Notes: generated by a model from the letters alone, not told the origin. Numbered from the stretch's first letter, positions 34,287 through 43,970 are shown. The stretch is DNA of 64,000 nt from JALXCH01 sp964495805 (GCA_964495805.1 CAZBWV010000066.1:36698-100697), one strand, 5' to 3'. Numbers and translations are program-made.

Positions 34287-34772
34287 TTATTCTTCCTGAT
34301 AGGTTAATAGTCTCAATTTATTGTATTCCGATTGCCCACAGGTATATAAAACTTTCACCAATATTTGAAAGGGCGTATTCTCATCGGCTTCAATAATGAC
34401 TTCATGGGTAAATGGTTTGCCAAATTGAATTTCATTCTTTTTGGCTTCTTCTGCCAATTCCTTTAAACGCATAAATAAAGGCTGAATCAAATTGTCATTC
34501 ATATTCAGGTCTTCGAGGCTCATCAGTACGTCCGGTCCAACCAGAATATCGTGGCGCGTTACCGACACGGTCAATTCCTTCTTTGGTTGTTCATCGCTCA
34601 GGGAGTAAGGTAACTTCAGATCTTCGGAGGGAGTCATGATCTGCCCCGTCGTGGAATACGTTTTTAACAAGAAAAGAAGAATGATCGTCATCATGTCCAT
34701 CATGGACGTCAGATTGAGATCTTCTTTCTCGAATTTCAAATGTTTCTTTCTTCTTGAAGGAATAAACGCCAT
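34287..34772 (-). CDS. ExbD/TolR-family protein with intact ion-carrying aspartate
   Basis: The 161-residue protein has a short basic N-terminus, then one transmembrane helix with the family motif NLTSMMDMMTIILLFLLK. Asp 26 stands at the position of the essential ExbD/TolR Asp. A periplasmic domain follows (ELTVSVTRHDILVGPDVLM, HEVIIEADENTPFQILVKVLYTCG). It should take part in proton-driven torque inside an ExbB pentamer. It follows a second ExbD paralogue that lacks this Asp. GAAGAGGAA precedes the ATG. Confidence 0.9.
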   Translation of the reverse strand: MAFIPSRRKKHLKFEKEDLNLTSMMDMMTIILLFLLKTYSTTGQIMTPSEDLKLPYSLSDEQPKKELTVSVTRHDILVGPDVLMSLEDLNMNDNLIQPLFMRLKELAEEAKKNEIQFGKPFTHEVIIEADENTPFQILVKVLYTCGQSEYNKLRLLTYQEE

Positions 34773-34798
34773 AGTTTTTCCTCTTCAATTTAGAGATG

Positions 34799-35359
34799 TT
34801 ACAAAATAATTTGTCCGATAATTATCTGCGGAAATAAGTCCTTCTTAAACCCGTTTTCATCCCGATAGCTGGTGACGTAATCCATCGTTTTGATGATGTG
34901 CTTGTACAGAATATCCGCCTCTGCTGTAAGAATAATCGCATTTTTATCACTAAAATCGGTTTCTGCTATTTTTTCTTTAATCTCGAGAAGCTTTTTCTGA
35001 AGCGTTTCAAAATCGTAGGTTCCATCTTCTTTCAAAGGCACTGAAGGTGGCGCTCCTTCCTCATGTTTTGCTTCTTCACTTTGCAGATATCCACTTCGGG
35101 TACCAATGTAAAACCCTTTTTTCGAAATAATCACCTGAAGCCCTAAACGTTTTTCAACTTCAGTGGGTTTTTCGGTTTCCACCCCACCGCCTCCGGCTTT
35201 TTTGGGAGGTAAGTTCAACTCCCGAATTGCCAACTTCGTCCAGACCGAACCCGCCAGCAGAAGTGGAATAAGCACGACCATCAAGTTCATGACAGGCCGA
35301 ATATCGAGCGCCATCGCCTCGATCTTTTGGTGCCGACGCATTGATGGTTTATAAGCCAT
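34799..35359 (-). CDS. ExbD/TolR-family paralogue with Asp replaced by Asn
   Basis: The 186-residue protein has ExbD layout: basic N-terminus, helix LDIRPVMNLMVVLIPLLLAGS, then a periplasmic domain (GLQVIISKKGFYIGTRSG, AIILTAEADILYKHIIKTMDYV). In ExbD the motif is TPxxDxMLVL with an essential Asp; here residue 25 is Asn, encoded by AAC. The DNA reads clearly with no frame problem. A proton relay through this copy is therefore not expected, and it probably pairs with the Asp-bearing copy downstream as a heterodimer. The gap to that gene is 26 bases. Confidence 0.88.
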   Translation of the reverse strand: MAYKPSMRRHQKIEAMALDIRPVMNLMVVLIPLLLAGSVWTKLAIRELNLPPKKAGGGGVETEKPTEVEKRLGLQVIISKKGFYIGTRSGYLQSEEAKHEEGAPPSVPLKEDGTYDFETLQKKLLEIKEKIAETDFSDKNAIILTAEADILYKHIIKTMDYVTSYRDENGFKKDLFPQIIIGQIIL

Positions 35360-35381
35360 TGCAACAACCTTCTATTGTTGA

Positions 35382-36053
35382 TTAACGGTTTCCGGTAATT
35401 AAATTAATTAATTTTACCAGATGTTCATCCATCTCATCAATAATTTGAGTGGTCTTGTTCTGAATAATGTTGTAAATAATCAGAGTCGGTACAGCGACTG
35501 CCAGACCGAAAATGGTCGTATTCATGGCCACGGAAATACCCTGTGCCAGAATCCGGGGTTTATCCGCCTCAGGAATATCAGTACCACCGATCGCTTCGAA
35601 TGCGATAATCAGACCATAGATCGTTCCCATAAGTCCCGTTAACGTGGATACATTGGCCAACATGGACAGATAATTGGTGCGTTTCTGAAGCTGCGGAATC
35701 ACCTCCAGCGTTCCTTCGTCCACCGCATTTTGGATGGAACGGAAGTCCAGACTCTCGCTTTCGGCGACCTTTTTCAAACCGGCCAATACCACATAAGGCA
35801 ACGCCTTTTGCTTACCCTGTTCGCACAGCTCAATGGCACGTTTAATATTCCCACTGGTCACCAGCTTGCGGATTTCCATCATAAACTTATCGGCATTCAC
35901 ATTGGAACGAACCATCACATAGTAGATTCGCTCAATGGCAATGGCCACAGCAATAATGAAAAATATTAGAATCAGCCACATGAAGATGAAACCGGAAGAA
36001 TTGGTACTGAAGTTTTCAAAAAAGTGTTTCCAGAATTGGACAGAAGAACCCAT
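35382..36053 (-). CDS. ExbB/TolQ-family proton channel protein
   Basis: The 223-residue protein has three transmembrane helices: about 23-43 (FIFMWLILIFFIIAVAIAIER), 128-150 (ANVSTLTGLMGTIYGLIIAF) and 168-192 (GISVAMNTTIFGLAVAVPTLIIY). The large cytoplasmic loop lies between the first two. The TM2-TM3 motifs STLTGLMGTIYGLI and ALNTTxxGLAVAVP-like residues are MotA/TolQ/ExbB hallmarks. It forms the pentameric stator for the two ExbD proteins encoded next. AAGGAGG precedes the start. Confidence 0.93.
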   Translation of the reverse strand: MGSSVQFWKHFFENFSTNSSGFIFMWLILIFFIIAVAIAIERIYYVMVRSNVNADKFMMEIRKLVTSGNIKRAIELCEQGKQKALPYVVLAGLKKVAESESLDFRSIQNAVDEGTLEVIPQLQKRTNYLSMLANVSTLTGLMGTIYGLIIAFEAIGGTDIPEADKPRILAQGISVAMNTTIFGLAVAVPTLIIYNIIQNKTTQIIDEMDEHLVKLINLITGNR

Positions 36054-36101
36054 AGAAAATTCCTCCTTAAGTTTGTATAATTAACTTCTTCGGGTTATTT
36101 G

Positions 36102-36434
36102 CTAAAATCTCTTTTTATTTAACAAGGCCTCAATATTTTTAATCGGACGAACCTTTCCACTGGTTATCGGATGAAACTGAATTTCTTCCGCCTGGGTGGA
36201 AAGTTCATTCACAAAAGACTTTTCCATAGTGATTTCTTTGAAATCTGGTTTCAGCCGACGGCTGAACATTTTGACCTGCGGTAATTCCATTCGTGCAGAA
36301 ATGGTGATGGCGCGTTCAGTTAAATCAATCACCGCCGGTTGCTGCTGATTTTGCCCCTGAGCGTTGGCCGGTCCCTGAGCAAATACGACCCCAATGCTCA
36401 GTATAAGAAGAATCATCAAAATAAGTTGTTTCAT
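36102..36434 (-). CDS. Small exported protein of the TPR/TolQR operon, unknown
   Basis: The 110-residue protein has a signal peptide (MKQLILMILLILSIGVVFAQ), a short Gln/Asn-rich stretch, and a basic conserved-looking body (ITISARMELPQVKMFSRRLK, FKEITMEKSFVNELSTQAEE). I recognise no family. It lies between a giant TPR gene (14 bases upstream) and exbB (48 bases downstream), so it is probably a periplasmic component of the same machine. GTGAGGC precedes the ATG. Confidence 0.7.
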   Translation of the reverse strand: MKQLILMILLILSIGVVFAQGPANAQGQNQQQPAVIDLTERAITISARMELPQVKMFSRRLKPDFKEITMEKSFVNELSTQAEEIQFHPITSGKVRPIKNIEALLNKKRF

Positions 36435-36448
36435 CGTCTCTGCCTCAC

Positions 36449-39400
36449 TTAATGGGCTATAATTCTGTTTTTATTCAAAACAATAATTTTCATCAGTTGA
36501 TTTTCGTCGATATTTTCGGCTGCTGCCTGACGAATCTTTTCCGCTGCTGAGGTGACTTCCACCGGCAATAATTCCAGTACCATATAGAAACGCAATCCAT
36601 AGCGAGGCGGTCCGTCAAAATCGGTTACATCCACGGCAATAATATTTTCTCCCTTGTGGAGAAAATCACTGATTTCGATATAGGACACATGGTCCACGCT
36701 CTCGAACATTGCTGTTTCGTCCCCTTTGATGTATTCGCCATTTAAGTAGATGTGGTATTCATCATCCGCTGTGATGACCGCCCATCCGTTTACGACCTGA
36801 TCGCGTAAAATAAAATGTTTCCGAAAATATGCAGTTAATGTATCCGGTTCCAATGTATCGCTCTGAGCCATCAGGCTGGTATCCAACCCAGCAGGATTGG
36901 TAGCAGCAACATCCATTGGTTCCTTGTCCATCAGTTCCAGCGAACGTCTCGTACTGGTGGTATCTCCAGTAGTGGTATCCACCCCCGTTGTATCCATACC
37001 AGTTGTATCCTGCCCTGCAGCGCTATCCGGTACGGCCGGTGACTGTGGTGGAACAGCCCGGGGTGTCCATACCCAGATGGAGGGTGGATCAATTCCCAGT
37101 GAATCGAAAACAGCAAAGTACAGATCAGCCGGAATGGTGACTTCAACAGCATGTTTCCAGTTGCCATCGGCGAAACTGGTTTCCAACCAGTTCATATCGT
37201 ATTCGGTGGAGGCAAGCCAGCTGGTATCCGATTCCACGACAAACTTTTCCCGGGGCAAATCGCCCAGATATTTTGCCGGTTTCAGTTCCACCAACTTCGC
37301 CAGAATTAACGTTACCCATACATTTTTGTCGATGCCAAATTTCTTGCTGATTTCGTAACCACTTTCCAGACCCTGACGGGCGTAATCCCGTAAACTGGAC
37401 CGCTGATCATCGAAATACACGGCGCCCAGCTGGTACTTCTGAAGTCCGGTGGAATCGGAAAGGGTGTTAAAGTAATCGCGTTTCTCCTCCGCAATTTGCG
37501 ATAAATCCAGCATTCGCATGGACGCCTCGTAAGCGCGATTAAACAGATGGTCCTGAGTGGTAAGAACAGCATCGTTTTCGATATTGTTTTTCTGAGCAAA
37601 CTCCAACGTTTTTTCGTACTGATTAATGGCTTTGGTTAAAAATTCATTCATGTAGTCAATTACGCTCATCATCTGGTCATTATAATCGAGCGAATTCATC
37701 CCATCCGGGGTTGTAGCTGTTTCGCCGCCTTCCACCAGATCGATCAGCACCGGAATTTCCTGTTCATAAATATCCGCTGCTTTGTAAACCAGTTTTCCGT
37801 ACTCATCGGCCAATAATTTGCTGGTAAGCAAGATTTTCCGTTTGGATTCTTCTACATATTTATTTTTCAGGCCCAGTTCACTGGAAATTTGAATGTTTTT
37901 CAGATGAGCCTGTAGAGTCACCCGGATCGCTGGTGCTACCGCTTTTTCTAACAATACTTTTTTCCAGGAAAGATAAACAACCCCTTCTCCCGGGCTTTTC
38001 TGTCGCAAATAAGCATCAATGAATTGCTCGGAGCGTTTGGCCACACCATACAGAATGGAAGAGACCTTTTCCTCAGCACGATGATACCAGCGTAGTGCCA
38101 CATCCCGGGTACTGTCAACCAGCATTTCTTTTTTCAGATTGGCCAGACTGTCTTCGGGGGTTTCCGCTGTGGTATCCACTACAGTTTCGGTGGTATCGAA
38201 AAGAGAAATTTCCAGTTTTTCAGCATAAATCGGGATATTCTTGATCACATTCTTATATTCTTCAACAGCTCGCTCATAAGCTGGTACCGACGCTTTAAAG
38301 ATTCGATCACGCTCCACCAGTTCCTGTTCCGGTGTTAAATTGGGAGGCAATTGCTGGTTAACAATGGCATCAGCAAAATCTTCATAAGCCTCAGCAATCT
38401 TGTACATGGCTTCGAAACCACGCAGCGATCCCATTTGAATTACTTTGCTAAACGCATCGATCACCGCTTTCAGTTTCTCCTTTTTCAACTGAACTTGCTG
38501 ACGGAACTGACTTTCGGGATATCCCAGCTGAATTGCCTTGTATTCCTGATATTCAATTTCGCCTAATTTATAATAAGCTTCCGAGGCAAAATACAAGTTC
38601 GGGTCTTTGCCGGTTCGAGCATATTCATTACTCTTGTTAATCGCCTTCATAAACTCCTGGCGTGCCAGATCATACTGGCCATTCTCAAAGAAATATTCAC
38701 CGCGCCGGTAAAACGCCTCCACACTTCGACTATCGTTGGGGTAACGCTGGGCAAATTCATCATAAATTTTATTCGCAGCCGCCAGATTTCCTAATTTCAA
38801 ATAATATCTGGCATTTTCGAACAATAAATCCTTTGAATCGGGTTTGTCCGGATATTTGGTAATATACGTCTCATTTACCCGAATAGCATCCTGCCAATCC
38901 TGAGCTTTAGCGTAAAACAGACTGGCATTGTACAAAGCCACTTCGGCATCTTTATGATCCGGATACAGCTTGTAAATACGTTCGTACGTTGCCGCTACAT
39001 TGGCAAAATCTTCCATCTGTTTATAATCATCCGCAATTCGTCCCAGAGCAATCAAACGATACTTCGATTCGGGGAAATTCACCACCAGCGTATCATACAC
39101 AGCAATGGCTTGTTGCCACTCTTCTGCTTTTTCGTAATTTCGTCCGCTGTTAAATAAAGCTAAATCCACAATTTCAGAATAATATTTCGCGTCCGTATAG
39201 ACACGAAAATATTCCTTGGCAGCTTCCACATATTTCTCTTCCTGCTCCAGGCGCTCAGCATTTTTATAAATAGATTCACCAATTCTTTTCCGAGCGACTT
39301 CTTTCTGATCTTCCGGAACACCTTCGCTTTCCAGAATCTTTCTTGCCACAAATTCAGCATCTTTATATTTCCCCAGGAAGAAATAACTGTTCATCAAGGA

Positions 39401-41317
39401 GATTAGTCCGATGCTCTTTTGTTGAGCTTCCGGGAAGCGGCTTACCATGGTTTTGTAATATTTCCGGGCCAGATCGAACTGGCGATGCTGATAATATAAG
39501 GCACCGGCACTGGCTAAATAGGAAGCCGTTTTCTCTCCATTGGGGAAGAGTTTAATGTAATTGTCAAACGCTTCGGCCAGCATCTTTTCTTCTTCCGTCA
39601 GTTCCTGCGCAGTCATCTGAGCCATGTCCATTCCGGCAATCTGAGTAGTATCCACCGAAGCGCGTTTCATCTCCACCAGAGTTTGTGCCACGGCAATGGC
39701 ATTGTTTGCTGCATCTTCCCGATGTGCATCTTCCAGATAGTCGTTGCTTACACGTAAATATTCTTCAAACGCTTCTTTGTACCGATGAAGTTTGGTATCC
39801 AGTACATAGGCAAGTGACCAATTGATTTCGTAAGCATTTTCGTGTGTGGGAAAAGTTTCCAGATATTGTTTGCACAAATCGACAAATTTATTGTACGCCT
39901 CAGTAGTATCCTGGCCGGTGTGTTCCATTTTTTGTGCTAAAGAAAGCTGATAAATAATATTGGCCCGCAACGCCTCTTCGCTGAGGGTTAAAGCGGAATC
40001 CAGTACGGCGATGCGATCCGGCCGATCGCTCTCCTCCATTCTGGCATACCAATCACTCTTGGGATTATAACTCTCGAACAGTATCTGTCGCTCCTCAAAT
40101 GCTTTTTCCGGTTGATTGGCTTCCAGATATACATCGGCAATTTTCTTTCGGATTCTGGGAGCATAAGCGTAATCCGGATACATTTCTAAAAGAGTGCGAT
40201 ATGCCAGAATACTGTTGGGATAATCCACAATTCGGGCATACAGATCGCCCATATGTGCAAAAACATCCACTCCCCAATTCGGTTTACCCAATCGTTCGAT
40301 AAATTGCTTCGGTTTTTCTACCCCCTGTTTATTGAAACTGGTATCAACGAACGATGCTGCCAGATATTGAATAGCTTCCGGTTCGATATTCGAACGCACA
40401 TATTTTCCTTCCGGGTCCAAATCTTTAAGTCTCTCAATGTCCTGAATCACCATGGTGAAATAGGTAATGGCATCCCGGTAATAATCCGGATTATCGGCAG
40501 CCAGACGATAGTAGGTCCAGCCCAGTTTGTACAACGCTTCGTCGTAGCGGGGGGAATCTTTATAGCGCAACACGTTTTTATAAAGCTGAGCGGCTTTATG
40601 TAAATTCCGAATCGTTTCTTCCCGACTTTGATTCAATCTGGCCTGAAAATAGTACTCCGCTAACTGCATATAAGCTTCCGGAGCATATTTACTTTCCGGG
40701 AATTTGTCCAGTAACTCCAGGAAGACCTGTTGGGAAGCTTTCTCTTCGCCCATCTGTTTTAGCAGATAGGCCTTGTTGTACAGAGCATCATCAGCCATTT
40801 CCGATTCCGGGAAATTGGTGAGAATTAAATCGTACACGGCAATGGCTTTTGTATAGTCCTTGCGGGGGTAAGTCGGTTCCTGAGGTTGAACTTTTAGCTT
40901 CCCCTCTTCATATAACTTCATCTGTTTTTCAAATTCCGCGTACTGGCGATTATATTCCTCTACTGCAGCTTCATACTGATTATCCGCTTCGTCGATATAG
41001 TATTCTGCTACACGAATTAATATATAATCCTGTTTCTCATTTTCTTCCCGGGTCTGATTCAAGAAATCTTTGCTGATTTGTATTCCTCGCTCCAGATCCT
41101 GCTCCCGTTTTTGCAGAATGCGCTGTCTCTCCTGTTCAAGCATCTTTTTCAACTTTACCAGTTCCTCAATGGAGAACTTCTCCAGTAAGGTATCACTTAT
41201 GGTAATTTCCTGATTCTGAGTCCAGGAGGAGGAGGGAAAGAGAAATAATCCTGTTACCAGGACAAGGAAGATATTCTGAAAAATTTTCTTCGGAACCATT
41301 TTCATTTTCAACACCAT
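36449..41317 (-). CDS. Giant exported TPR protein with C-terminal jelly-roll-like domain
   Basis: The 1622-residue protein has a signal peptide (IFLVLVTGLFLFPSSSWTQ). A long array of TPR/Sel1-like helical repeats runs from about 95 to 1000; many units read YDxLxxxFPxSxxxxxALYNxAxLY (for example AIAVYDTLVVNFPESKY, ALYNKAYLLKQMGEEK). A helical stretch is followed by a C-terminal beta domain (about 1390-1590) with NGWAVITADDEYHIYLNGEYI, like sugar-binding jelly rolls of glycosidases, interrupted by a Thr/Asp/Pro-rich insert (DTTGMDTTGVDTTTGDTT). GltD/GltE-type TPR proteins of gliding machines are the nearest functional analogy. ATG 41317 is used; two later ATG codons are also possible. Confidence 0.85.
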   Translation of the reverse strand: MVLKMKMVPKKIFQNIFLVLVTGLFLFPSSSWTQNQEITISDTLLEKFSIEELVKLKKMLEQERQRILQKREQDLERGIQISKDFLNQTREENEKQDYILIRVAEYYIDEADNQYEAAVEEYNRQYAEFEKQMKLYEEGKLKVQPQEPTYPRKDYTKAIAVYDLILTNFPESEMADDALYNKAYLLKQMGEEKASQQVFLELLDKFPESKYAPEAYMQLAEYYFQARLNQSREETIRNLHKAAQLYKNVLRYKDSPRYDEALYKLGWTYYRLAADNPDYYRDAITYFTMVIQDIERLKDLDPEGKYVRSNIEPEAIQYLAASFVDTSFNKQGVEKPKQFIERLGKPNWGVDVFAHMGDLYARIVDYPNSILAYRTLLEMYPDYAYAPRIRKKIADVYLEANQPEKAFEERQILFESYNPKSDWYARMEESDRPDRIAVLDSALTLSEEALRANIIYQLSLAQKMEHTGQDTTEAYNKFVDLCKQYLETFPTHENAYEINWSLAYVLDTKLHRYKEAFEEYLRVSNDYLEDAHREDAANNAIAVAQTLVEMKRASVDTTQIAGMDMAQMTAQELTEEEKMLAEAFDNYIKLFPNGEKTASYLASAGALYYQHRQFDLARKYYKTMVSRFPEAQQKSIGLISLMNSYFFLGKYKDAEFVARKILESEGVPEDQKEVARKRIGESIYKNAERLEQEEKYVEAAKEYFRVYTDAKYYSEIVDLALFNSGRNYEKAEEWQQAIAVYDTLVVNFPESKYRLIALGRIADDYKQMEDFANVAATYERIYKLYPDHKDAEVALYNASLFYAKAQDWQDAIRVNETYITKYPDKPDSKDLLFENARYYLKLGNLAAANKIYDEFAQRYPNDSRSVEAFYRRGEYFFENGQYDLARQEFMKAINKSNEYARTGKDPNLYFASEAYYKLGEIEYQEYKAIQLGYPESQFRQQVQLKKEKLKAVIDAFSKVIQMGSLRGFEAMYKIAEAYEDFADAIVNQQLPPNLTPEQELVERDRIFKASVPAYERAVEEYKNVIKNIPIYAEKLEISLFDTTETVVDTTAETPEDSLANLKKEMLVDSTRDVALRWYHRAEEKVSSILYGVAKRSEQFIDAYLRQKSPGEGVVYLSWKKVLLEKAVAPAIRVTLQAHLKNIQISSELGLKNKYVEESKRKILLTSKLLADEYGKLVYKAADIYEQEIPVLIDLVEGGETATTPDGMNSLDYNDQMMSVIDYMNEFLTKAINQYEKTLEFAQKNNIENDAVLTTQDHLFNRAYEASMRMLDLSQIAEEKRDYFNTLSDSTGLQKYQLGAVYFDDQRSSLRDYARQGLESGYEISKKFGIDKNVWVTLILAKLVELKPAKYLGDLPREKFVVESDTSWLASTEYDMNWLETSFADGNWKHAVEVTIPADLYFAVFDSLGIDPPSIWVWTPRAVPPQSPAVPDSAAGQDTTGMDTTGVDTTTGDTTSTRRSLELMDKEPMDVAATNPAGLDTSLMAQSDTLEPDTLTAYFRKHFILRDQVVNGWAVITADDEYHIYLNGEYIKGDETAMFESVDHVSYIEISDFLHKGENIIAVDVTDFDGPPRYGLRFYMVLELLPVEVTSAAEKIRQAAAENIDENQLMKIIVLNKNRIIAH

Positions 41318-41332
41318 TTCATATATTGGTTC

Positions 41333-43912
41333 TTATTTTTCTTCAAATTCACTTGTACGTTGATCAAAGTAATTTTCTCGGAATTCCCTTTCCCTTTCGG
41401 CACGCAAACGCACCCTTTCTTCCAGACGTGCTTTCATGGTCATAAAACGGATTTCCTCATCAATCCGCTTCAGTTTATTTTCAACCTCTTCCCGTCGCTT
41501 ATTTAACAGCTCATTCACTTCGGAATAGAGCGAGGAGATATCCTTGAGTCGGTTTTCCAGGCGCGCACGCTGTCCAAACTTCACATCAATTATACCAAAT
41601 GCTCCAAAATCGCCCCACTTGTCAAATTCGGGATATGTCCGCCCGGCAGACAACCGGAAGGTTTCCGCATAGGTCTGATCGTACCGTTTCCGAATTTCTC
41701 GCAAACGGGCAATTTCTTGTTCAATTTTTACTACTTCCTTATAATTACCACGGGCCTGTTCCAGACGACTCTTCTGCTGTAAGGCCGAAATCTGAGCGTC
41801 AATCATATTCATTTCATTCTGAATATCCTGACGCATCTGGCGATATTTCCTGGTCCGGTACTCATGTTCGGTAACCAGACGGGTCACCGGATAAGCATCG
41901 AACATATTATAAATGCCAGCCTGTTGTAAATATTTGGTGGGGAACATACTCAACACGGCCGAGATACGAATCATCATACTATCGATTTTAGCCACAGCTT
42001 GAGTATTTCCTTTCGCTTCCGCTTCGGCCTTCAGCTGACGTAACTGCCCCAACTGATAAAGAAGTCCATGTAATGTGTTCATCAATTCCGAGCCAACCGG
42101 ACTCATTTCCGAGAGGTCCATCTCGAACATCTTCTGTTCCAGAGCATTGGCCACATCCGAGGCTTTAATGTACGCTTGCGGGTTATTTTGCTGCAATGCC
42201 AGCTCTTCCAGATATTTGGCACGGGAATAAAGTGAGTCGATCTGATCCCTTTCCTTTAAAAATGCGTATACATCTTTTTTCTTCACCTTGGACTGATACA
42301 CATCCTTATAGAAATCCACTGCAACATTTGGATGTCCTTCCTGCTGAGCGATATAGGCCAGCAAGCTTTCCATTTCCATACGATATTCGGACCCGTAATA
42401 TTCATCCAGCAAACGTTTGGCAAAATGTTTTGCCTGAGTATAATCGCGTTGACTGGGATCGTCCGTTCGGACCCGTTCAAACATAAAGAACGACCACGCC
42501 AGCACATTTAACACCTTATCATAACGGGGGAAACTCTCGGGAATGAAGCTCGCTGCTTCAATAGCAGAAAGATACGCACCCTGTTCGAAATGAATCAGCG
42601 CCAGCTTGTACAGGGCACGGCTATAAATTCCAACCGGAGTGTCCTTGGACATTACCAGTTTCTGGAACACATCCTTGGCCATATCGTAATTTTGTGCCGC
42701 AGCGTAAATGCTTCCAATTAGATATTGTGCAAAAGCGTAATAGGGATTATCCTGCGGAAATCCCATCAGCACATCCAGCGCCCGATTGTAATCCCCATTC
42801 CGATAGAGTGTTAAAGCAGCGATAAACTGAATATCGAAATACTCCTCGTCCGTGGGAGAGGCAATATTCTGATATCGAGTGTAATATTCCAGCAATTGCT
42901 GTGGCTGTTTCAGTTCATGAGCAATCTGAATCAGCCGGGCGTACGTGCGGGATAAATACTGGGTGTTGGGATATTGCTGGAGAAGTTTCTGGTAAATCTC
43001 CTGTGCCCGCAAATAACGCCCCAGAGCAAAATTGCTTTCGCCCCAATAGAAGTACACATCTTCAAAATCTTTTACCCCCACCTTCGAATAGGTGGTAATC
43101 AAATCTTCTAACAGACGGTCCGCCAGATCGTAATCATAATTATTAAAGGAAATATAAGCGTAGCGAAGCTGGTTGTTGAACATTCGCTGAATATCGCTTA
43201 ATGTACCGGACTTAAACAGTTTGTTCCGGATGACTTTAATTTCCAGCAAACGTTTGGTGAATTCGTACTCCTGTGTCTTTTTCCATTCTTCGAACAAACC
43301 AAAGATATTGACCGGTACATCTATCTGAACATTTTCCAGATTCTCTTCATCTCCAATCACCTCTTGTAATTTGTTTTTGGGAACCAGCGCCTGGGGTGAG
43401 GGAGCTTTCCCCATCTTAATGGTTTCCTCAGCCACATAAAGCACCTGGAGTGCTTCTTCAAACAATTTCTTTTTCTCGTAATCCACTTCACCCCGTTGGA
43501 GGGTCAACATCATTCTCGCTTCTAACTCATTGACATAGGAATCCAGTTCCGTGATTCCCGCAGCCTTCAAACGGGCTTTTAAAGCCCGAAGTTCTTCCAG
43601 TTGTTGCCGGATATCATCAAAATACTTTTTACGGGTACCCTCGGGATTTTTGACCCGGCTTTTCATCTCGAAATTAACCAGGCGCATCAGAGAAACCAGA
43701 TACTTCTCCCTGGGTAAATTCTCAAATCCATAATCCACAAACAGGTTTTCCACATACTTCTGCAAAGCAAGCTGAAACTCCAGTTCGCTCATGTAGTGAA
43801 TTAACAGCTTTAGCTTGGTAGTATCCACAGGCGCTGTTTGAGCATGTATTTGAGAAGATATGCTAAACAAAAGAATCAGGATTAAAGAGGTGAGTATAAT
43901 TTTGCGTCTCAT
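41333..43912 (-). CDS. Large exported TPR protein, first gene of the envelope operon
   Basis: The 859-residue protein has a signal peptide (IILTSLILILLFSISSQIHAQ), an N-terminal helical region, TPR-like repeats at about 260-560 (DVYFYWGESNFALGRYLRAQEIYQKLL, PVGIYSRALYKLALIHFEQGAYLSAIEAA) and a strongly charged coiled-coil C-terminus (INELLNKRREEVENKL, LRAEREREFRENYF). It probably works in the periplasm as a partner of the giant TPR protein that starts 15 bases downstream. ATG 43912 is preferred over a TTG four codons earlier. A promoter candidate stands directly upstream. Confidence 0.84.
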   Translation of the reverse strand: MRRKIILTSLILILLFSISSQIHAQTAPVDTTKLKLLIHYMSELEFQLALQKYVENLFVDYGFENLPREKYLVSLMRLVNFEMKSRVKNPEGTRKKYFDDIRQQLEELRALKARLKAAGITELDSYVNELEARMMLTLQRGEVDYEKKKLFEEALQVLYVAEETIKMGKAPSPQALVPKNKLQEVIGDEENLENVQIDVPVNIFGLFEEWKKTQEYEFTKRLLEIKVIRNKLFKSGTLSDIQRMFNNQLRYAYISFNNYDYDLADRLLEDLITTYSKVGVKDFEDVYFYWGESNFALGRYLRAQEIYQKLLQQYPNTQYLSRTYARLIQIAHELKQPQQLLEYYTRYQNIASPTDEEYFDIQFIAALTLYRNGDYNRALDVLMGFPQDNPYYAFAQYLIGSIYAAAQNYDMAKDVFQKLVMSKDTPVGIYSRALYKLALIHFEQGAYLSAIEAASFIPESFPRYDKVLNVLAWSFFMFERVRTDDPSQRDYTQAKHFAKRLLDEYYGSEYRMEMESLLAYIAQQEGHPNVAVDFYKDVYQSKVKKKDVYAFLKERDQIDSLYSRAKYLEELALQQNNPQAYIKASDVANALEQKMFEMDLSEMSPVGSELMNTLHGLLYQLGQLRQLKAEAEAKGNTQAVAKIDSMMIRISAVLSMFPTKYLQQAGIYNMFDAYPVTRLVTEHEYRTRKYRQMRQDIQNEMNMIDAQISALQQKSRLEQARGNYKEVVKIEQEIARLREIRKRYDQTYAETFRLSAGRTYPEFDKWGDFGAFGIIDVKFGQRARLENRLKDISSLYSEVNELLNKRREEVENKLKRIDEEIRFMTMKARLEERVRLRAEREREFRENYFDQRTSEFEEK

Positions 43913-43940
43913 GTGCGTGACCAATATTTTAGTTTTCGAA

Positions 43941-43968
43941 AATATACGAAAAAATATAGAAAATGCAA
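43941..43968 (-). promoter_or_regulatory. Promoter of the TPR/TolQR/AgmX operon
   Basis: On the minus strand -35 TTGCAT (43963-43968), a 16-base spacer and -10 TATATT (43941-43946) lie right after the atpC stop, with a predicted start about 20 bases before the first TPR gene ATG. It would make the operon independent of the ATP synthase unit. Confidence 0.55.
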
Positions 43969-43970
43969 AT

